From NCBI RefSeq assembly GCF_000403785.1, contig NZ_APHJ01000019.1:248001-312000 (forward strand): DNA of 64,000 bases, written 5' to 3'. This document shows positions 8,139-17,842 of the stretch, piece by piece. The notes beneath the pieces are model-generated. The model was given only the letters and a program-made list of their open reading frames with translations. It was not told the DNA's origin and made no database searches. The stretch is from Gillisia sp. CAL575 (GTDB lineage: Bacteria > Bacteroidota > Bacteroidia > Flavobacteriales > Flavobacteriaceae). The translations under genes and the position numbers were made by a program. How positions within the stretch are numbered: position 1 is the first letter of the stretch; each line of letters starts with the position of its first letter.

Positions 8139-10295
8139 ATGATGAAATATATTCGCTTTATGAAAAGGAACTATAAATTTTTGGTGTTGGTTTTGCTTAT
8201 GGCAGCCGCATCGTGCAGTTTTACTACAAAATCATTCAATGACCCAAATAAGGATAAATTATTAATTGATCTTATTACCTATGTTCTAGAAAAGGGACAT
8301 TATGATGCTAAGACCATAGATGATGGTTTTTCAAAAGAGGTTTATAAGGATTATTTAGATGCTATAGATCCATTAAAGCGATTTTTCTATGAGGAAGATG
8401 TAAAGGAATTTGTTGTTTATCAAGATAAGATAGATGATCAAATAAGAGGTAAAGATCTCACTTTTTTCAATTTAACTCATGATAGGTTATTGGAAAGAAT
8501 GAAAGAGGTGAGAGGAATATATAAAGAGATATTAGCAGAGCCTTTCGATTTTTCTGAAGATGAAGATATAAATACTAATTATGAGGAGATAGATTATATT
8601 TCTTCCAGAGCAGAATTGAAGGAACGTTGGAGAAAACAATTGAAATTTAGCACGTTGGCTAATTATTATAATAGTAAGGAAGATCAGGAAAAGGCTTTAG
8701 AGAAAGATTCTTCTTTAAAAGTGAAATCAGATGTTGAGCTAGAGAAGGAAGCTAGGGAAGCTATACTTACCTCTATGGATGAATACTTTGATTTCAGTGA
8801 AGAATTAGAGCGTAAAGATTATTTTTCAGTATATATTAATGCTATCGTAGAGGAATTTGATCCTCATACATTCTACTTTGCCCCGCAAGATAAAGATAGA
8901 TTTGACATTGCAATGTCTGGGAAACTAGAAGGAATTGGAGCAAGACTTCAGAAGAAAAGCGACAACATTACCATCATGGAAGTGATCTCTGGCGGTCCAG
9001 CATGGTTAAGTGATAAATTAAGTGAAGGGGATATTATCTTAAAAGTAAAACAAGAAGATGAAGTAAATCCTGTGAGTATTGTGGGTATGCGTTTAGACGA
9101 TGCGGTGAATCTTATAAAAGGCCCGAAAGATTCTAAAGTAACTTTGACAGTTAAGAAAAAGATGATGGGTAATATTGAAGATATTACCATTACAAGAGAT
9201 ATTGTAGAATTAGAAGAGACATATGCGAAATCTGCTTTAGTGAATAAGAACGGAAAAGAATTCGGACTTATAAACTTGCCTAAATTCTATTTTGACATGG
9301 AGAATTATGCAGACAGAAATGCTGCTTCAGATGTTGAGAAGGAAATTATAAGATTGAAAAAAGCAGGAATGGAAGGTCTTGTTTTAGATCTTAGAAACAA
9401 TGGTGGTGGATCACTTAAAACAGTTGTTGATATTGCTGGATTGTTTATTGAAAAAGGTCCTGTGGTACAAGTGAAAAGCAAAGGTGTAGGACAAGAGATC
9501 TTGGAAGATACAGATCCTAGCATTCTATGGGATGGTCCTTTAGTAATATTAGTGAATGAGTTATCAGCTTCAGCTTCAGAAATTCTTGCAGCTGCAATGC
9601 AAGATTACAAAAGAGCAATTATTATTGGAAGTAAACAAACTTATGGAAAGGGTACAGTTCAAAATGTAATAGATCTTAATCAGACTGTAAGAAGTAATGA
9701 ATATGGTGATCTTGGAGCCTTAAAATTAACTACTCAGAAGTTCTACAGAGTTAACGGTGGTTCAACCCAATTAGAAGGTGTTAAAAGTGATGTTGTTGTT
9801 CCAGATAGATATAGCTTCATAGACATTGGAGAGAAAGATTATGAAAATCCATTGCCTTGGGATCAAATAAAAGCAGCTAAATATAAAATCTGGGATGGAT
9901 ATATAGATTTTGAAGATGCTATTAAGAATAGTAACAAAAGAATGTCTAATAACGCTCAATTGAATCTTATTGCTGAAAATGCTAAGTGGGTAAAAGATCA
10001 AAGAGATGAAGAAACTTATCCTTTAAACTATACGGCTTATCAGAATCATAGATTGCTTACAGAAGAAGATGCTAAGAGATTTGATGCTATATCAGACTAT
10101 ACTTCCAATTTATCTTATGAGTCTCTTCCTTATGAAGTTGAATTGTACTCTACTGATACTATTTTGAAAGAAAAGAGAGATAGATGGCATACAAGTTTAA
10201 CTAGTGATGTTTATATAGAAGAAGCTATTAATGTTTTGGAAGATATTAAGATTAATAACATTAAGAGATCTAAAGTAGCCACAATAAAGAATTAA
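8139..10295 (+). CDS. carboxy-terminal (tail-specific) processing protease, S41 family
   Basis: 718 residues from the first ATG; the methionine at 8160 would also give a full signal peptide with a lipoprotein-type cysteine (LVLLMAAASCSF). Domains in order: an N-terminal helical TSP domain, a PDZ domain around GKLEGIGARLQKK, the S41 peptidase core and a C-terminal DUF3340-like tail. The catalytic serine is in NELSASASEILAAAM and the lysine in KQTYGKGTVQ, with the substrate pocket LRNNGGGSL, as in E. coli Prc. Such proteases trim or degrade envelope proteins from their C-termini in the periplasm. It is monocistronic, divergent from surE. The assignment is firm; the substrate is not known. Confidence 0.94.
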   Translation: MMKYIRFMKRNYKFLVLVLLMAAASCSFTTKSFNDPNKDKLLIDLITYVLEKGHYDAKTIDDGFSKEVYKDYLDAIDPLKRFFYEEDVKEFVVYQDKIDDQIRGKDLTFFNLTHDRLLERMKEVRGIYKEILAEPFDFSEDEDINTNYEEIDYISSRAELKERWRKQLKFSTLANYYNSKEDQEKALEKDSSLKVKSDVELEKEAREAILTSMDEYFDFSEELERKDYFSVYINAIVEEFDPHTFYFAPQDKDRFDIAMSGKLEGIGARLQKKSDNITIMEVISGGPAWLSDKLSEGDIILKVKQEDEVNPVSIVGMRLDDAVNLIKGPKDSKVTLTVKKKMMGNIEDITITRDIVELEETYAKSALVNKNGKEFGLINLPKFYFDMENYADRNAASDVEKEIIRLKKAGMEGLVLDLRNNGGGSLKTVVDIAGLFIEKGPVVQVKSKGVGQEILEDTDPSILWDGPLVILVNELSASASEILAAAMQDYKRAIIIGSKQTYGKGTVQNVIDLNQTVRSNEYGDLGALKLTTQKFYRVNGGSTQLEGVKSDVVVPDRYSFIDIGEKDYENPLPWDQIKAAKYKIWDGYIDFEDAIKNSNKRMSNNAQLNLIAENAKWVKDQRDEETYPLNYTAYQNHRLLTEEDAKRFDAISDYTSNLSYESLPYEVELYSTDTILKEKRDRWHTSLTSDVYIEEAINVLEDIKINNIKRSKVATIKN

Positions 10296-10666
10296 AAATT
10301 TTATAAGAGTCTGTTTAAAGAACTGCATTCATCAAAATAGTTAAGATAGTAATCTGAATTATTTCAATATCTAAATCTAATTAGTTGAGATCCTGAAATA
10401 ATTCTTAGTGCAATTCGAATACCATGATGTAAAAGCAAATCTTTTAATCAGGCTCTTTATTATTTCTGCATTTTTCCTATAAATTTCCTATGAAGAGAAA
10501 ATATATTTATCCTGTTATTATACTCCTTGTTGCTTTGCTATTGGTTTTAGTAGAACGATGTAATTAAACACATTCATTCTAAATGCCTTGAATGATCTCG
10601 TTGGTGATTTACGATGATTTTTTGGTTGAAAAACTAAACCTGAAAAACTAAAAACACTATAAGTAA
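10296..10666. other. 371-base intergenic stretch between protease and rodA
   Basis: AT-rich sequence between the ends of two convergent genes. I see no convincing hairpin terminator here. The only coding candidate is the 25-codon open frame listed separately. Confidence 0.5.
10490..10567 (+). CDS. possible 25-residue single-helix microprotein
   Basis: An ATG-started frame of 25 codons ends in TAA. It encodes two or three basic residues (MKRK) followed by one uninterrupted hydrophobic stretch (PVIILLVALLLVLV) and a short ERCN tail. This is the pattern of a small inner-membrane peptide or a minimal signal-like leader. No family is recognised and there is no obvious promoter match, so it may be chance in AT-rich DNA. 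Confidence 0.25.
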   Translation: MKRKYIYPVIILLVALLLVLVERCN

Positions 10667-11914
10667 TTAAAAGGCCAATCTTTCAGAATCTAATTTTACA
10701 AAGATAAAGAGTAGGATAGTAAAGCCCCATAAGCCGGAGCCTCCATAACTAAAGAAAGGAAGTGGGATTCCAACTGTTGGAAAGATCCCTGTTACCATTC
10801 CTATATTTACTAGAAAGTGAACAAAGATAATTCCCACTAAGCTGTATCCATAAACCCTATTAAATGTGGATTTCTGCCGCTCAGCAAGAAATAATAATCG
10901 AAGGAGTAGGAATATAAATAAAAGGACCACGACAGAAGTGCCTAGAAATCCCCATTCCTCACCAACGGTACTAAAAATATAATCGGTGTCTTGTTCTGGT
11001 ACGAATTTTCCTTTGGTTTGCGTTCCTTCTGTCCAGCCTTTCCCTATCCAGCCGCCACTCCCAATAGCAATCTCACTCTGATTAGTGTTATATCCAATTC
11101 CCTTAGCATCTGTTTCTTTTCCTAGAACTATATTAAAACGATCCCTGTGGCGTTGCTCAAATACATTCTGAAAGATATAATCTACAGAATAAGAGAGTGC
11201 AATCGCACCTACAATAATTCCCATTAAAACAAGAGGACTTGGGCGTCTCTTCTTTTTCTGAAGCAAACTTAGTAAGCTAATAATAATGACCGCTATTGCT
11301 ACATACAATGGCCCAAGAACCAAGGTTAATATGAAAATAGCTATTCCCGCAAATCCTAAAAACAAGTAAATTCCAGATAGCCCTTCTCTGTATAGAGGGA
11401 AGAGAAAAGCCGCGTATACCATAGCGCTTCCTGCATCTGGTTGTGGTAAAATAATTAGAGCAGGTAAAACGATGATAAAAAACGCTTTCAACTGATGTGA
11501 AAATAATTTTATATTTGTCTGAATGTCCCCCAGATAATTTGCGAGTGCCAGTGTAGTCGCAACTTTAGCGAATTCTGCAGGTTGGATGCTCACTCCGCCA
11601 AATCCATACCAAGAAGTAGCTCCATTAATGGTTTTTCCAAAGACAAATAGCCCTAGAATTGAAAGTAGAGATATTATATAAAACACACTCGAAAACTTCA
11701 TATAGAATTTCGCCTCTATAGATAATATAATAATGATCATGAACAAACCCAGAATCATCCAAAGAGCTTGTTTTCCGTATATCTCATCGAAATCAAAAAT
11801 CCCAGAAGGAGAATCTCCTAAGGAAGCTGAATAAATATTCATCCACCCAAAGCTTATAAGAAGGAGGTAAATTAAGATAGTAACCCAATCAAAACTAATT
11901 GTGCCTTTCGCCAT
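10667..11914 (-). CDS. rodA: rod shape-determining protein RodA (SEDS glycosyltransferase)
   Basis: 415 residues with about ten membrane helices. SEDS-family hallmarks include SIQPAEFAKVA, GSGGWIGKGWTEGTQ, PEQDTDYIFSTVGEEWG and the terminal GIPLPFFSYGGSG. RodA polymerises peptidoglycan glycan strands for cell elongation in partnership with PBP2. Its start codon shares one base with the stop codon of mrdA (TAATG), so the two are translationally coupled, as expected for subunits of one complex. It is the last gene of the mre cluster. Confidence 0.96.
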   Translation of the reverse strand: MAKGTISFDWVTILIYLLLISFGWMNIYSASLGDSPSGIFDFDEIYGKQALWMILGLFMIIIILSIEAKFYMKFSSVFYIISLLSILGLFVFGKTINGATSWYGFGGVSIQPAEFAKVATTLALANYLGDIQTNIKLFSHQLKAFFIIVLPALIILPQPDAGSAMVYAAFLFPLYREGLSGIYLFLGFAGIAIFILTLVLGPLYVAIAVIIISLLSLLQKKKRRPSPLVLMGIIVGAIALSYSVDYIFQNVFEQRHRDRFNIVLGKETDAKGIGYNTNQSEIAIGSGGWIGKGWTEGTQTKGKFVPEQDTDYIFSTVGEEWGFLGTSVVVLLFIFLLLRLLFLAERQKSTFNRVYGYSLVGIIFVHFLVNIGMVTGIFPTVGIPLPFFSYGGSGLWGFTILLFIFVKLDSERLAF

Positions 11915-13782
11915 TATTTATTAATTGAGAAAGGTTCTCCACTCAGTGGTTTTAAATATTCATCCTCTAAACTATGAGTAAGCACCCAAGTTTCCATATC
12001 TTTTCTAGATATGGTTTTCTTAAGATATTTCTCTATCATTAAACTGGCAATTCTTCCAGCATATCTACCTCCCCAATATCCATTTTCAACAAATACTGCA
12101 ATTGCAATTTTCGGATTATCCACAGGTGCAAATGCTATAAAAATTGAATGATCTGTAAGCTGGGTTCTTTTACCATTTATTTTAGTGAAATTCTCTGCAG
12201 TTCCAGTTTTTCCAGCTATTTCTATTCCTGGAATCTGTAGTGCAGAAGCAGTACCAACTTTATAAACTTGGTGCATTCCTTCAATAACCGGTATAAAATG
12301 CTCACTATCTATAGTAGTAAAGTGTTTTTTAGTATAATCTGGGTCGGAGATTGGTTCTCCTTCAATACTTTTTAGAATATGCGGTGTATAAAACCAACCC
12401 TTATTAGCAATTGTTGCGGTCATATTAGCTAATTGTATAGGAGTCATTAATACTTCTCCCTGTCCAATAGCATTAGAAATTGTTGCTGTTGCAAACCACT
12501 TGTAAGTAGGGTATTCGTATATTTTGTTATAGTATTCGGATGTAGGGATCTTTCCAGATCTTCCAGCTGGTAAATCATACCCTAAAAATTGTCCAAGACC
12601 AAAACTATTTAAATGCTTAGCCCAGGTATCTACACCTTCCTGCGGGGTAGGGTATTTTTCTATGATCCTTCTATAAACATTGGCAAAATAGGCATTACAA
12701 GACTGGGCAATACCCGGAATCATATCTAACGGACTTGCATGAGCGTGACAACCTAATTTTCTACCCCGACCATAAACATAACCTCTGTTACAAGAAAACT
12801 TATCATGAACATCTACAACCCCTTCTTGAAGAGCGATAAGGGCATTGATAGTTTTAAATGGGGACCCTGGAGGATATTCTGCTAATAAACCTCTATCGTA
12901 TAATGGTTTTGCAATTGTGTCGTAATATAATTTTGTGAAATTTGCAGATCGTTGTCTTCCCATTAGGAGGGCAGGATCATAACTCGGCGCTGTAATAAGT
13001 GATAAAATTTCACCAGTAGCTGGTTCTATCGCTACAATTCCACCACGTTTATTCTCCATCAATTTTTCACCGTATGCTTGTAACATTCCATCTATAGAGA
13101 TATTAACGTCTTTTCCCTTTTTTGGTAATGTATCAAAAATGCCTTCTTTAAAAGGGCCAATATCTCTGTTAAATCTATCCTTTTGAATATACTTTACTCC
13201 TTTGATACCTCTAAGCAATTCTTCATATTGACCTTCAACCCCTTGTTTTCCTATTAAATCTCCAGAAATATAATAAGGATTATTATCAATTATTTTATTA
13301 TTTACTTCAGCGATATAACCTAGAACATTAGAGCCATTATCGGTTTGATAATCTCGTAAAGATCGCTTCTGAATATAGAAACCTGGGTATTTTCGCATTT
13401 TTTCCTGAAGATAAGCATACTCAGATTTTGTAAGCTGAGGTACTATGATCGATGGAAGTCTAGGCGAATATATTTTTGCTTTATCTAGTTTCTTTGAAAG
13501 TTCCTCTGGAGTAAGTTTTAAGATGGTGCAAAATTCAGCAGTATCAAATGGCTTTACATTTCTTGGTATCGCCATCACATCATACGACGGCTGGTTAGAA
13601 ACTAATAACTCCCCATTTCTATCGAAAATGTATCCTCGTTGAGGATAATCATAAACCACCTTTATTGCGTTATCTTCACTTAAACGTGCAAAAGATTCAT
13701 CCACAATTTGCAAATAGAATAATCGGCCTAGAAAAATAAAACCAGTAGTAATAATTATAATATACAGCAGCAGCCTTCTCAT
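11914..13782 (-). CDS. mrdA: penicillin-binding protein 2 (elongasome transpeptidase)
   Basis: 622 residues: one N-terminal membrane anchor, a pedestal/dimerisation domain (from YPQRGYIFDRNGELLVSN) and a class B transpeptidase domain. Active-site motifs are present: SxxK in PPGSPFKTINAL, SxN in AQSCNAYFANV and KTG in EIAGKTGTAEN. PBP2 crosslinks peptidoglycan during side-wall growth with RodA and the MreBCD scaffold. It overlaps mreD by 4 bases upstream and rodA by 1 base downstream. Length and motif spacing are normal, and no missing catalytic residue was seen. Confidence 0.96.
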   Translation of the reverse strand: MRRLLLYIIIITTGFIFLGRLFYLQIVDESFARLSEDNAIKVVYDYPQRGYIFDRNGELLVSNQPSYDVMAIPRNVKPFDTAEFCTILKLTPEELSKKLDKAKIYSPRLPSIIVPQLTKSEYAYLQEKMRKYPGFYIQKRSLRDYQTDNGSNVLGYIAEVNNKIIDNNPYYISGDLIGKQGVEGQYEELLRGIKGVKYIQKDRFNRDIGPFKEGIFDTLPKKGKDVNISIDGMLQAYGEKLMENKRGGIVAIEPATGEILSLITAPSYDPALLMGRQRSANFTKLYYDTIAKPLYDRGLLAEYPPGSPFKTINALIALQEGVVDVHDKFSCNRGYVYGRGRKLGCHAHASPLDMIPGIAQSCNAYFANVYRRIIEKYPTPQEGVDTWAKHLNSFGLGQFLGYDLPAGRSGKIPTSEYYNKIYEYPTYKWFATATISNAIGQGEVLMTPIQLANMTATIANKGWFYTPHILKSIEGEPISDPDYTKKHFTTIDSEHFIPVIEGMHQVYKVGTASALQIPGIEIAGKTGTAENFTKINGKRTQLTDHSIFIAFAPVDNPKIAIAVFVENGYWGGRYAGRIASLMIEKYLKKTISRKDMETWVLTHSLEDEYLKPLSGEPFSINK

Positions 13783-14285
13783 CGTCTTTTCGGTTTAAAT
13801 AATGTCAAACTAATCAAGACTAAAAGTATAGTGAAAATACTTGTGAAAAATGTCTTTTGAAGTATTAAATATATGTGTGAGAAGCTGAACATTTCCAGAA
13901 TAAATAGCAATAGATTGTGAAGCACCACCACAAGAATAATATAACTTAGTCGGGCTCCATATGGTGTGTTGGATAATTTTACTGTTTGGTAATCGTAACT
14001 GATTCCGAATGAGAACCGTAATATTATTGGCCGTATATATGCTATAAATACACATGCTGCCGCATGTATCCCTCCGCTATCCTCAAAAGTATCTATACTT
14101 AGTCCTAATAAAAAAGCCACAATCATGAATAAACCTTGTGGAGTATTAAAAGGATATACAATTAAAAACAGGATATATAGATACGGATTTATGAAACCCG
14201 AAAAATTGATGTTATTAAGAAGTAACACTTGTAATAAAACCAAGACCACAAACCGGATGCTATTTGAAATAATTGTATTAGTCAT
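13779..14285 (-). CDS. mreD: rod shape-determining protein MreD
   Basis: 168 residues and almost wholly hydrophobic, with five or six membrane helices. The sequence is divergent, as MreD usually is, but features such as NPYLYILFLIVYPF and FLLGLSIDTFEDSGGIHAAA match Bacteroidota MreD. It is a membrane component of the elongasome linking MreC with PBP2/RodA. Identification rests on size, topology and position between mreC and mrdA, with overlaps of 8 bases and 4 bases respectively. A second frame overlapping it on the same strand is not coding. Confidence 0.9.
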   Translation of the reverse strand: MTNTIISNSIRFVVLVLLQVLLLNNINFSGFINPYLYILFLIVYPFNTPQGLFMIVAFLLGLSIDTFEDSGGIHAAACVFIAYIRPIILRFSFGISYDYQTVKLSNTPYGARLSYIILVVVLHNLLLFILEMFSFSHIYLILQKTFFTSIFTILLVLISLTLFKPKRR

Positions 14286-15099
14286 CTATTTCCTCCAGTT
14301 CTTTTATTTCTTTTCTGTCTTTATTTACAATTACATAGACATGACCAATATTGGTCATATCATTAAACAATTTAATGTCTATAGTGTAATAACTTCCATT
14401 TTCATCTAATTCAAAACCTACTATATTCCCAACAGGAATACCTCGTGGGAAAATTAATGACTTCCCTCCGGTAATAATCGTATCTCCTTTTTTAATAGGA
14501 GCTAATCTAGGAACATCCGTTAACTGAACAATGTTAGGATCCTTACCATTCCATACCAAAGAACCAAAATGATTGGTCTTTTTAAGTTGAGCATTTATCT
14601 TGGAGTCACTGTTTAAAATAGAGATCACTCTAGAATAATTTTTAGACGCGTTGTCTATTATCCCTACTATCCCTTGGCTGGTAACTACGCCAGACTCAGG
14701 AATTATATTATCTTTTCTTCCTTTATCTAATGTGATATAATTATCTACTTTAGAGTAATTATTGTTTATAACACGAGCAGTTCTAAATTCATAAATACCT
14801 TCGTAGACAGTAGAATCTATAAAAGTGTCATTAAATAAAGTATCTGGAATATTAGAGAGTTTGTTCCGTAATAAATTATTCTCTTCCAGAAGGCGTTCAT
14901 TATATTCTTCTAGATAGAAATAAGATTGAATGCTATTGGCTTTTTTATAAATACCACCTGTTATAAAATTGGCAGAACTTATAAATTTACTTTTATGAAA
15001 TGAGTGAGATTGTATAGTCAAAAATAAAGATAGACCAAACAGCAACAGAAATAAAATGTTATTCTTATTGCGGATAAGAAAATTGAAAATCTGCTGCAT
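14278..15099 (-). CDS. mreC: rod shape-determining protein MreC
   Basis: 273 residues: short cytoplasmic N-terminus, one membrane helix (ILFLLLFGLSLFLTI), a coiled-coil region (about 60-85, NERLLEENNLLRNKL) and the periplasmic beta domain with GVVTSQGIVGIIDNASKNYS and GDTIITGGKSLIFPRGIPVG, both typical of MreC. It is the periplasmic scaffold that activates PBP2. It follows mreB by 9 bases and overlaps mreD by 8, so the four genes form a tight operon. Confidence 0.95.
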   Translation of the reverse strand: MQQIFNFLIRNKNNILFLLLFGLSLFLTIQSHSFHKSKFISSANFITGGIYKKANSIQSYFYLEEYNERLLEENNLLRNKLSNIPDTLFNDTFIDSTVYEGIYEFRTARVINNNYSKVDNYITLDKGRKDNIIPESGVVTSQGIVGIIDNASKNYSRVISILNSDSKINAQLKKTNHFGSLVWNGKDPNIVQLTDVPRLAPIKKGDTIITGGKSLIFPRGIPVGNIVGFELDENGSYYTIDIKLFNDMTNIGHVYVIVNKDRKEIKELEEIDD

Positions 15100-15108
15100 T
15101 GGTTAATC

Positions 15109-16137
15109 CTACTTTATCAATATTCCTTTGTAACGGCTTAAGTTTTTAAGGCATATTCCAGTTCCTCGTACTACCGCTCTTAGTGGATCTTCTGCAATAT
15201 ATACAGGAAGATCTGTTTTTAAGGACAAACGTTTATCTAAACCTCTTAACATAGATCCTCCCCCTGCAAGATAGATCCCGGTATTGTAGATATCAGCGGC
15301 TAATTCTGGTGGGGTCTGAGATAAAGTTTCCATCACCGCATCTTCTATTCTTAAAATAGATTTATCTAATGCTTTTGCGATTTCTCTATAAGATATTTGA
15401 ACTTGTTTCGGTTTTCCAGTAAGTAGATCTCTACCTTGAACACTCATTTCCTCTGGTGGAATCTCAAGATCTTCAGTAGCAGCACCTATTTGAATTTTAA
15501 TTTTTTCAGCAGTACGCTCACCAACATATAAATTATGTTGCGTGCGCATATAATAAACAATGTCATTAGTAAAAACATCTCCTGCAATTTTCACAGATTT
15601 ATCGCAAACGATTCCTCCAAGAGCGATCACTGCAATTTCTGTAGTACCACCTCCTATATCCACGATCATGTTTCCTTTTGGTTGCATAATATCTATCCCA
15701 ATACCAATTGCAGCTGCCATTGGTTCATGAATAAGATAAACCTCTTTTCCATTAACACGTTCTGCACTTTCTTTTACGGCTCTCATTTCCACTTCTGTAA
15801 TTCCAGAAGGGATACAAATAACCATTCTAAGTGCTGGAGTGAACATCTTTTTCTTTAATGCCGGGATCTCTTTGATAAACATACTTATCATTTTTTCACT
15901 GGCATCAAAATCGGCAATTACTCCGTCTTTTAATGGGCGAATAGTTTTGATGTTCTCATGGGTTTTCCCTTGCATCATTGCCGCTTCCTTTCCAACGGCA
16001 ATAATTTTACCCGTTGTCCTGTCTCTGGCTACAATAGATGGACTATCTACTACTACTTTATCGTTGTGAATTACCAACGTATTGGCAGTTCCTAAATCTA
16101 TTGCTATTTCTTCAATGAGAAAATCAAAAAATCCCAT
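15109..16137 (-). CDS. mreB: actin-like rod shape-determining protein MreB
   Basis: 342 residues, the normal length. Actin-fold signatures include IDLGTANTLVIHNDKVVVD (phosphate 1), IPSGITEVEMRAVKES, MIVDIGGGTTEIAVIALGG (phosphate 2) and GIYLAGGGSMLRGLDK (adenosine). MreB polymerises under the inner membrane and directs the insertion of new wall. It lies 35 bases downstream of purH and 9 upstream of mreC. The short gap to purH suggests that the promoter for the whole run is upstream of purH, though an internal promoter cannot be excluded. Confidence 0.97.
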   Translation of the reverse strand: MGFFDFLIEEIAIDLGTANTLVIHNDKVVVDSPSIVARDRTTGKIIAVGKEAAMMQGKTHENIKTIRPLKDGVIADFDASEKMISMFIKEIPALKKKMFTPALRMVICIPSGITEVEMRAVKESAERVNGKEVYLIHEPMAAAIGIGIDIMQPKGNMIVDIGGGTTEIAVIALGGIVCDKSVKIAGDVFTNDIVYYMRTQHNLYVGERTAEKIKIQIGAATEDLEIPPEEMSVQGRDLLTGKPKQVQISYREIAKALDKSILRIEDAVMETLSQTPPELAADIYNTGIYLAGGGSMLRGLDKRLSLKTDLPVYIAEDPLRAVVRGTGICLKNLSRYKGILIK

Positions 16138-16172
16138 AATTCTTTTGTTGAGGTTAGGTAAATGTACTGAAA

Positions 16173-17699
16173 TTAATGTTTAAAATGGCGAGTACCAGTC
16201 ATTACCATTGCCATATTATGTTGGTTGCAATAATCGATACTTAATTGATCTTTTATAGAGCCTCCAGGCTGAATTACTGCTGTAATTCCTGCATTATCTG
16301 CAATCTCTACACAATCTGGAAAGGGGAAAAAAGCATCACTTGCCATTACAGATCCTTTAAGATCGAAATTAAATGACTTTGCTTTTTCAATACTATGCGT
16401 TAAAGCGTCTACTCTGGATGTCTGCCCAGTACCACTTGCCAGTAATTGTTTGTTTTTTGCTAGAACGATTGTGTTAGATTTTGTGTGTTTGCAAATTTTA
16501 GATGCAAAAATCATATCATTTAACTCATTAGAGCTAGGTTTATTGTTTGTTACTTCCGTTAAATCTGCTTTAGAATCTGTCTTAAGATCCTTATCTTGAA
16601 CCAAGACCCCATTTAAGCAAGTTCTAACTAGTTTTTGAGGCAATTCTTGTTCTTTCTGAATTAGAATAATTCTGTTCTTTTTCCCTTTTAAAGCTACTAG
16701 TGCTTCTGAAGAAAAAGAAGGAGCAATCACCACTTCACAAAATAACTGATGAATTTCTTCTGCAGTAGCTTTATCAATTTCAGTATTGCTAATTAATACT
16801 CCACCAAAAGCAGACACAGGATCTCCCGCTAAAGCATCGTTATAAGCTTCTAAAATAGTATCTCTTTGCGCTAACCCGCAAGCGTTATTATGTTTTAAAA
16901 TAGCAAATGTTGGATCGTCATTTTTAAATTCGTTCATCAAATTTACAGCAGCATCTACATCTAATAAATTATTGTACGAAAGTTCTTTTCCATGTAATTG
17001 ATCAAAAATAGCTTCAAAATCTCCAAAGAAAGTCCCTTTTTGATGTGGATTCTCACCATATCTTAATTCTTTTCCTTTGTTGAAACTTTGTTTGAACGTA
17101 TCGTCTTCAGAGTTAAAAAAGTTAAAAATAGCAGTATCATAATGAGAAGATACCTGGAAAGATTTTCCAGCAAATTTCTTTCTGTCCTCTAAAGAAGTTT
17201 CTCCTTTATTTACTGAAAGTAATTCTAAAAACTCTGAATAATCATCTACAGAAGAAACACAAAGCACATCCTTAAAATTCTTAGCTGCTGCTCTAATAAG
17301 AGAAATTCCTCCAATGTCTATTTTTTCAATGATATCTGTTTCAGAAGCTCCAGAAGCTACCGTTTTTTCAAATGGATAAAGATCCACAATCACAATGTCT
17401 AATTGAGGGATTTCATACTCCTTCATTTCTGCAACATCACTTTCATTATCCTGCCTGTTAAGAATCCCGCCAAAAACTTTTGGGTGTAAAGTTTTAACTC
17501 GACCTCCTAAGATAGAAGGATAAGAAGTTAGATCTTCTACAGGAATAACAGTGATCCCAAGATCTTTAATGAATTTTTCTGTACCACCAGTAGAATAAAT
17601 AGTGATTCCCAGTTCATCCATTTTCTTAACTATGGGTGCTAATCCGTCTTTACTGAATACCGAAATTAAAGCAGATTTCGCCGTTTTTAGATTGCTCAT
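16173..17699 (-). CDS. purH: bifunctional AICAR formyltransferase/IMP cyclohydrolase
   Basis: 508 residues. The N-terminal MGS-like IMP cyclohydrolase domain contains SVFSKDGL, STGGTEKFIKD, GGRVKTLHPKVFGGIL and LYPFEKTV. The C-terminal AICAR transformylase domain contains ELRYGENPHQ and ILKHNNACGLA, the latter with the catalytic Lys-His pair. It performs the last two steps of de novo purine synthesis, AICAR to FAICAR to IMP. It is the first gene of the reverse-strand run into mreB. A TAnnTTTG promoter element lies 23-30 bases upstream of the start. Confidence 0.97.
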   Translation of the reverse strand: MSNLKTAKSALISVFSKDGLAPIVKKMDELGITIYSTGGTEKFIKDLGITVIPVEDLTSYPSILGGRVKTLHPKVFGGILNRQDNESDVAEMKEYEIPQLDIVIVDLYPFEKTVASGASETDIIEKIDIGGISLIRAAAKNFKDVLCVSSVDDYSEFLELLSVNKGETSLEDRKKFAGKSFQVSSHYDTAIFNFFNSEDDTFKQSFNKGKELRYGENPHQKGTFFGDFEAIFDQLHGKELSYNNLLDVDAAVNLMNEFKNDDPTFAILKHNNACGLAQRDTILEAYNDALAGDPVSAFGGVLISNTEIDKATAEEIHQLFCEVVIAPSFSSEALVALKGKKNRIILIQKEQELPQKLVRTCLNGVLVQDKDLKTDSKADLTEVTNNKPSSNELNDMIFASKICKHTKSNTIVLAKNKQLLASGTGQTSRVDALTHSIEKAKSFNFDLKGSVMASDAFFPFPDCVEIADNAGITAVIQPGGSIKDQLSIDYCNQHNMAMVMTGTRHFKH

Positions 17700-17721
17700 T
17701 GTGTTGTGTTTGTTAAGCTTG

Positions 17722-17729
17722 CAAAAGTA
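17722..17729 (-). promoter_or_regulatory. candidate -7 element for purH-mre-rodA
   Basis: Read on the reverse strand this is TACTTTTG, an exact match to the Bacteroidota TAnnTTTG element, 23 bases from the purH start. No clear -33 TTG was found. Confidence 0.45.
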
Positions 17730-17842
17730 ATTAAATCGCTATTAATTATAAAGTTCTAGAGTTTTATTTCTTAAAATAAATGTAACGAAAATATACACTA
17801 GGCGTCTTATCTTTAATCTATGCAAAAACACCAGTTTTTTCT

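Noticed and set aside
13810-14055. An 81-codon reverse frame overlapping mreD
   Set aside because: It is out of frame with mreD and lacks hydrophobic helices or any family pattern.
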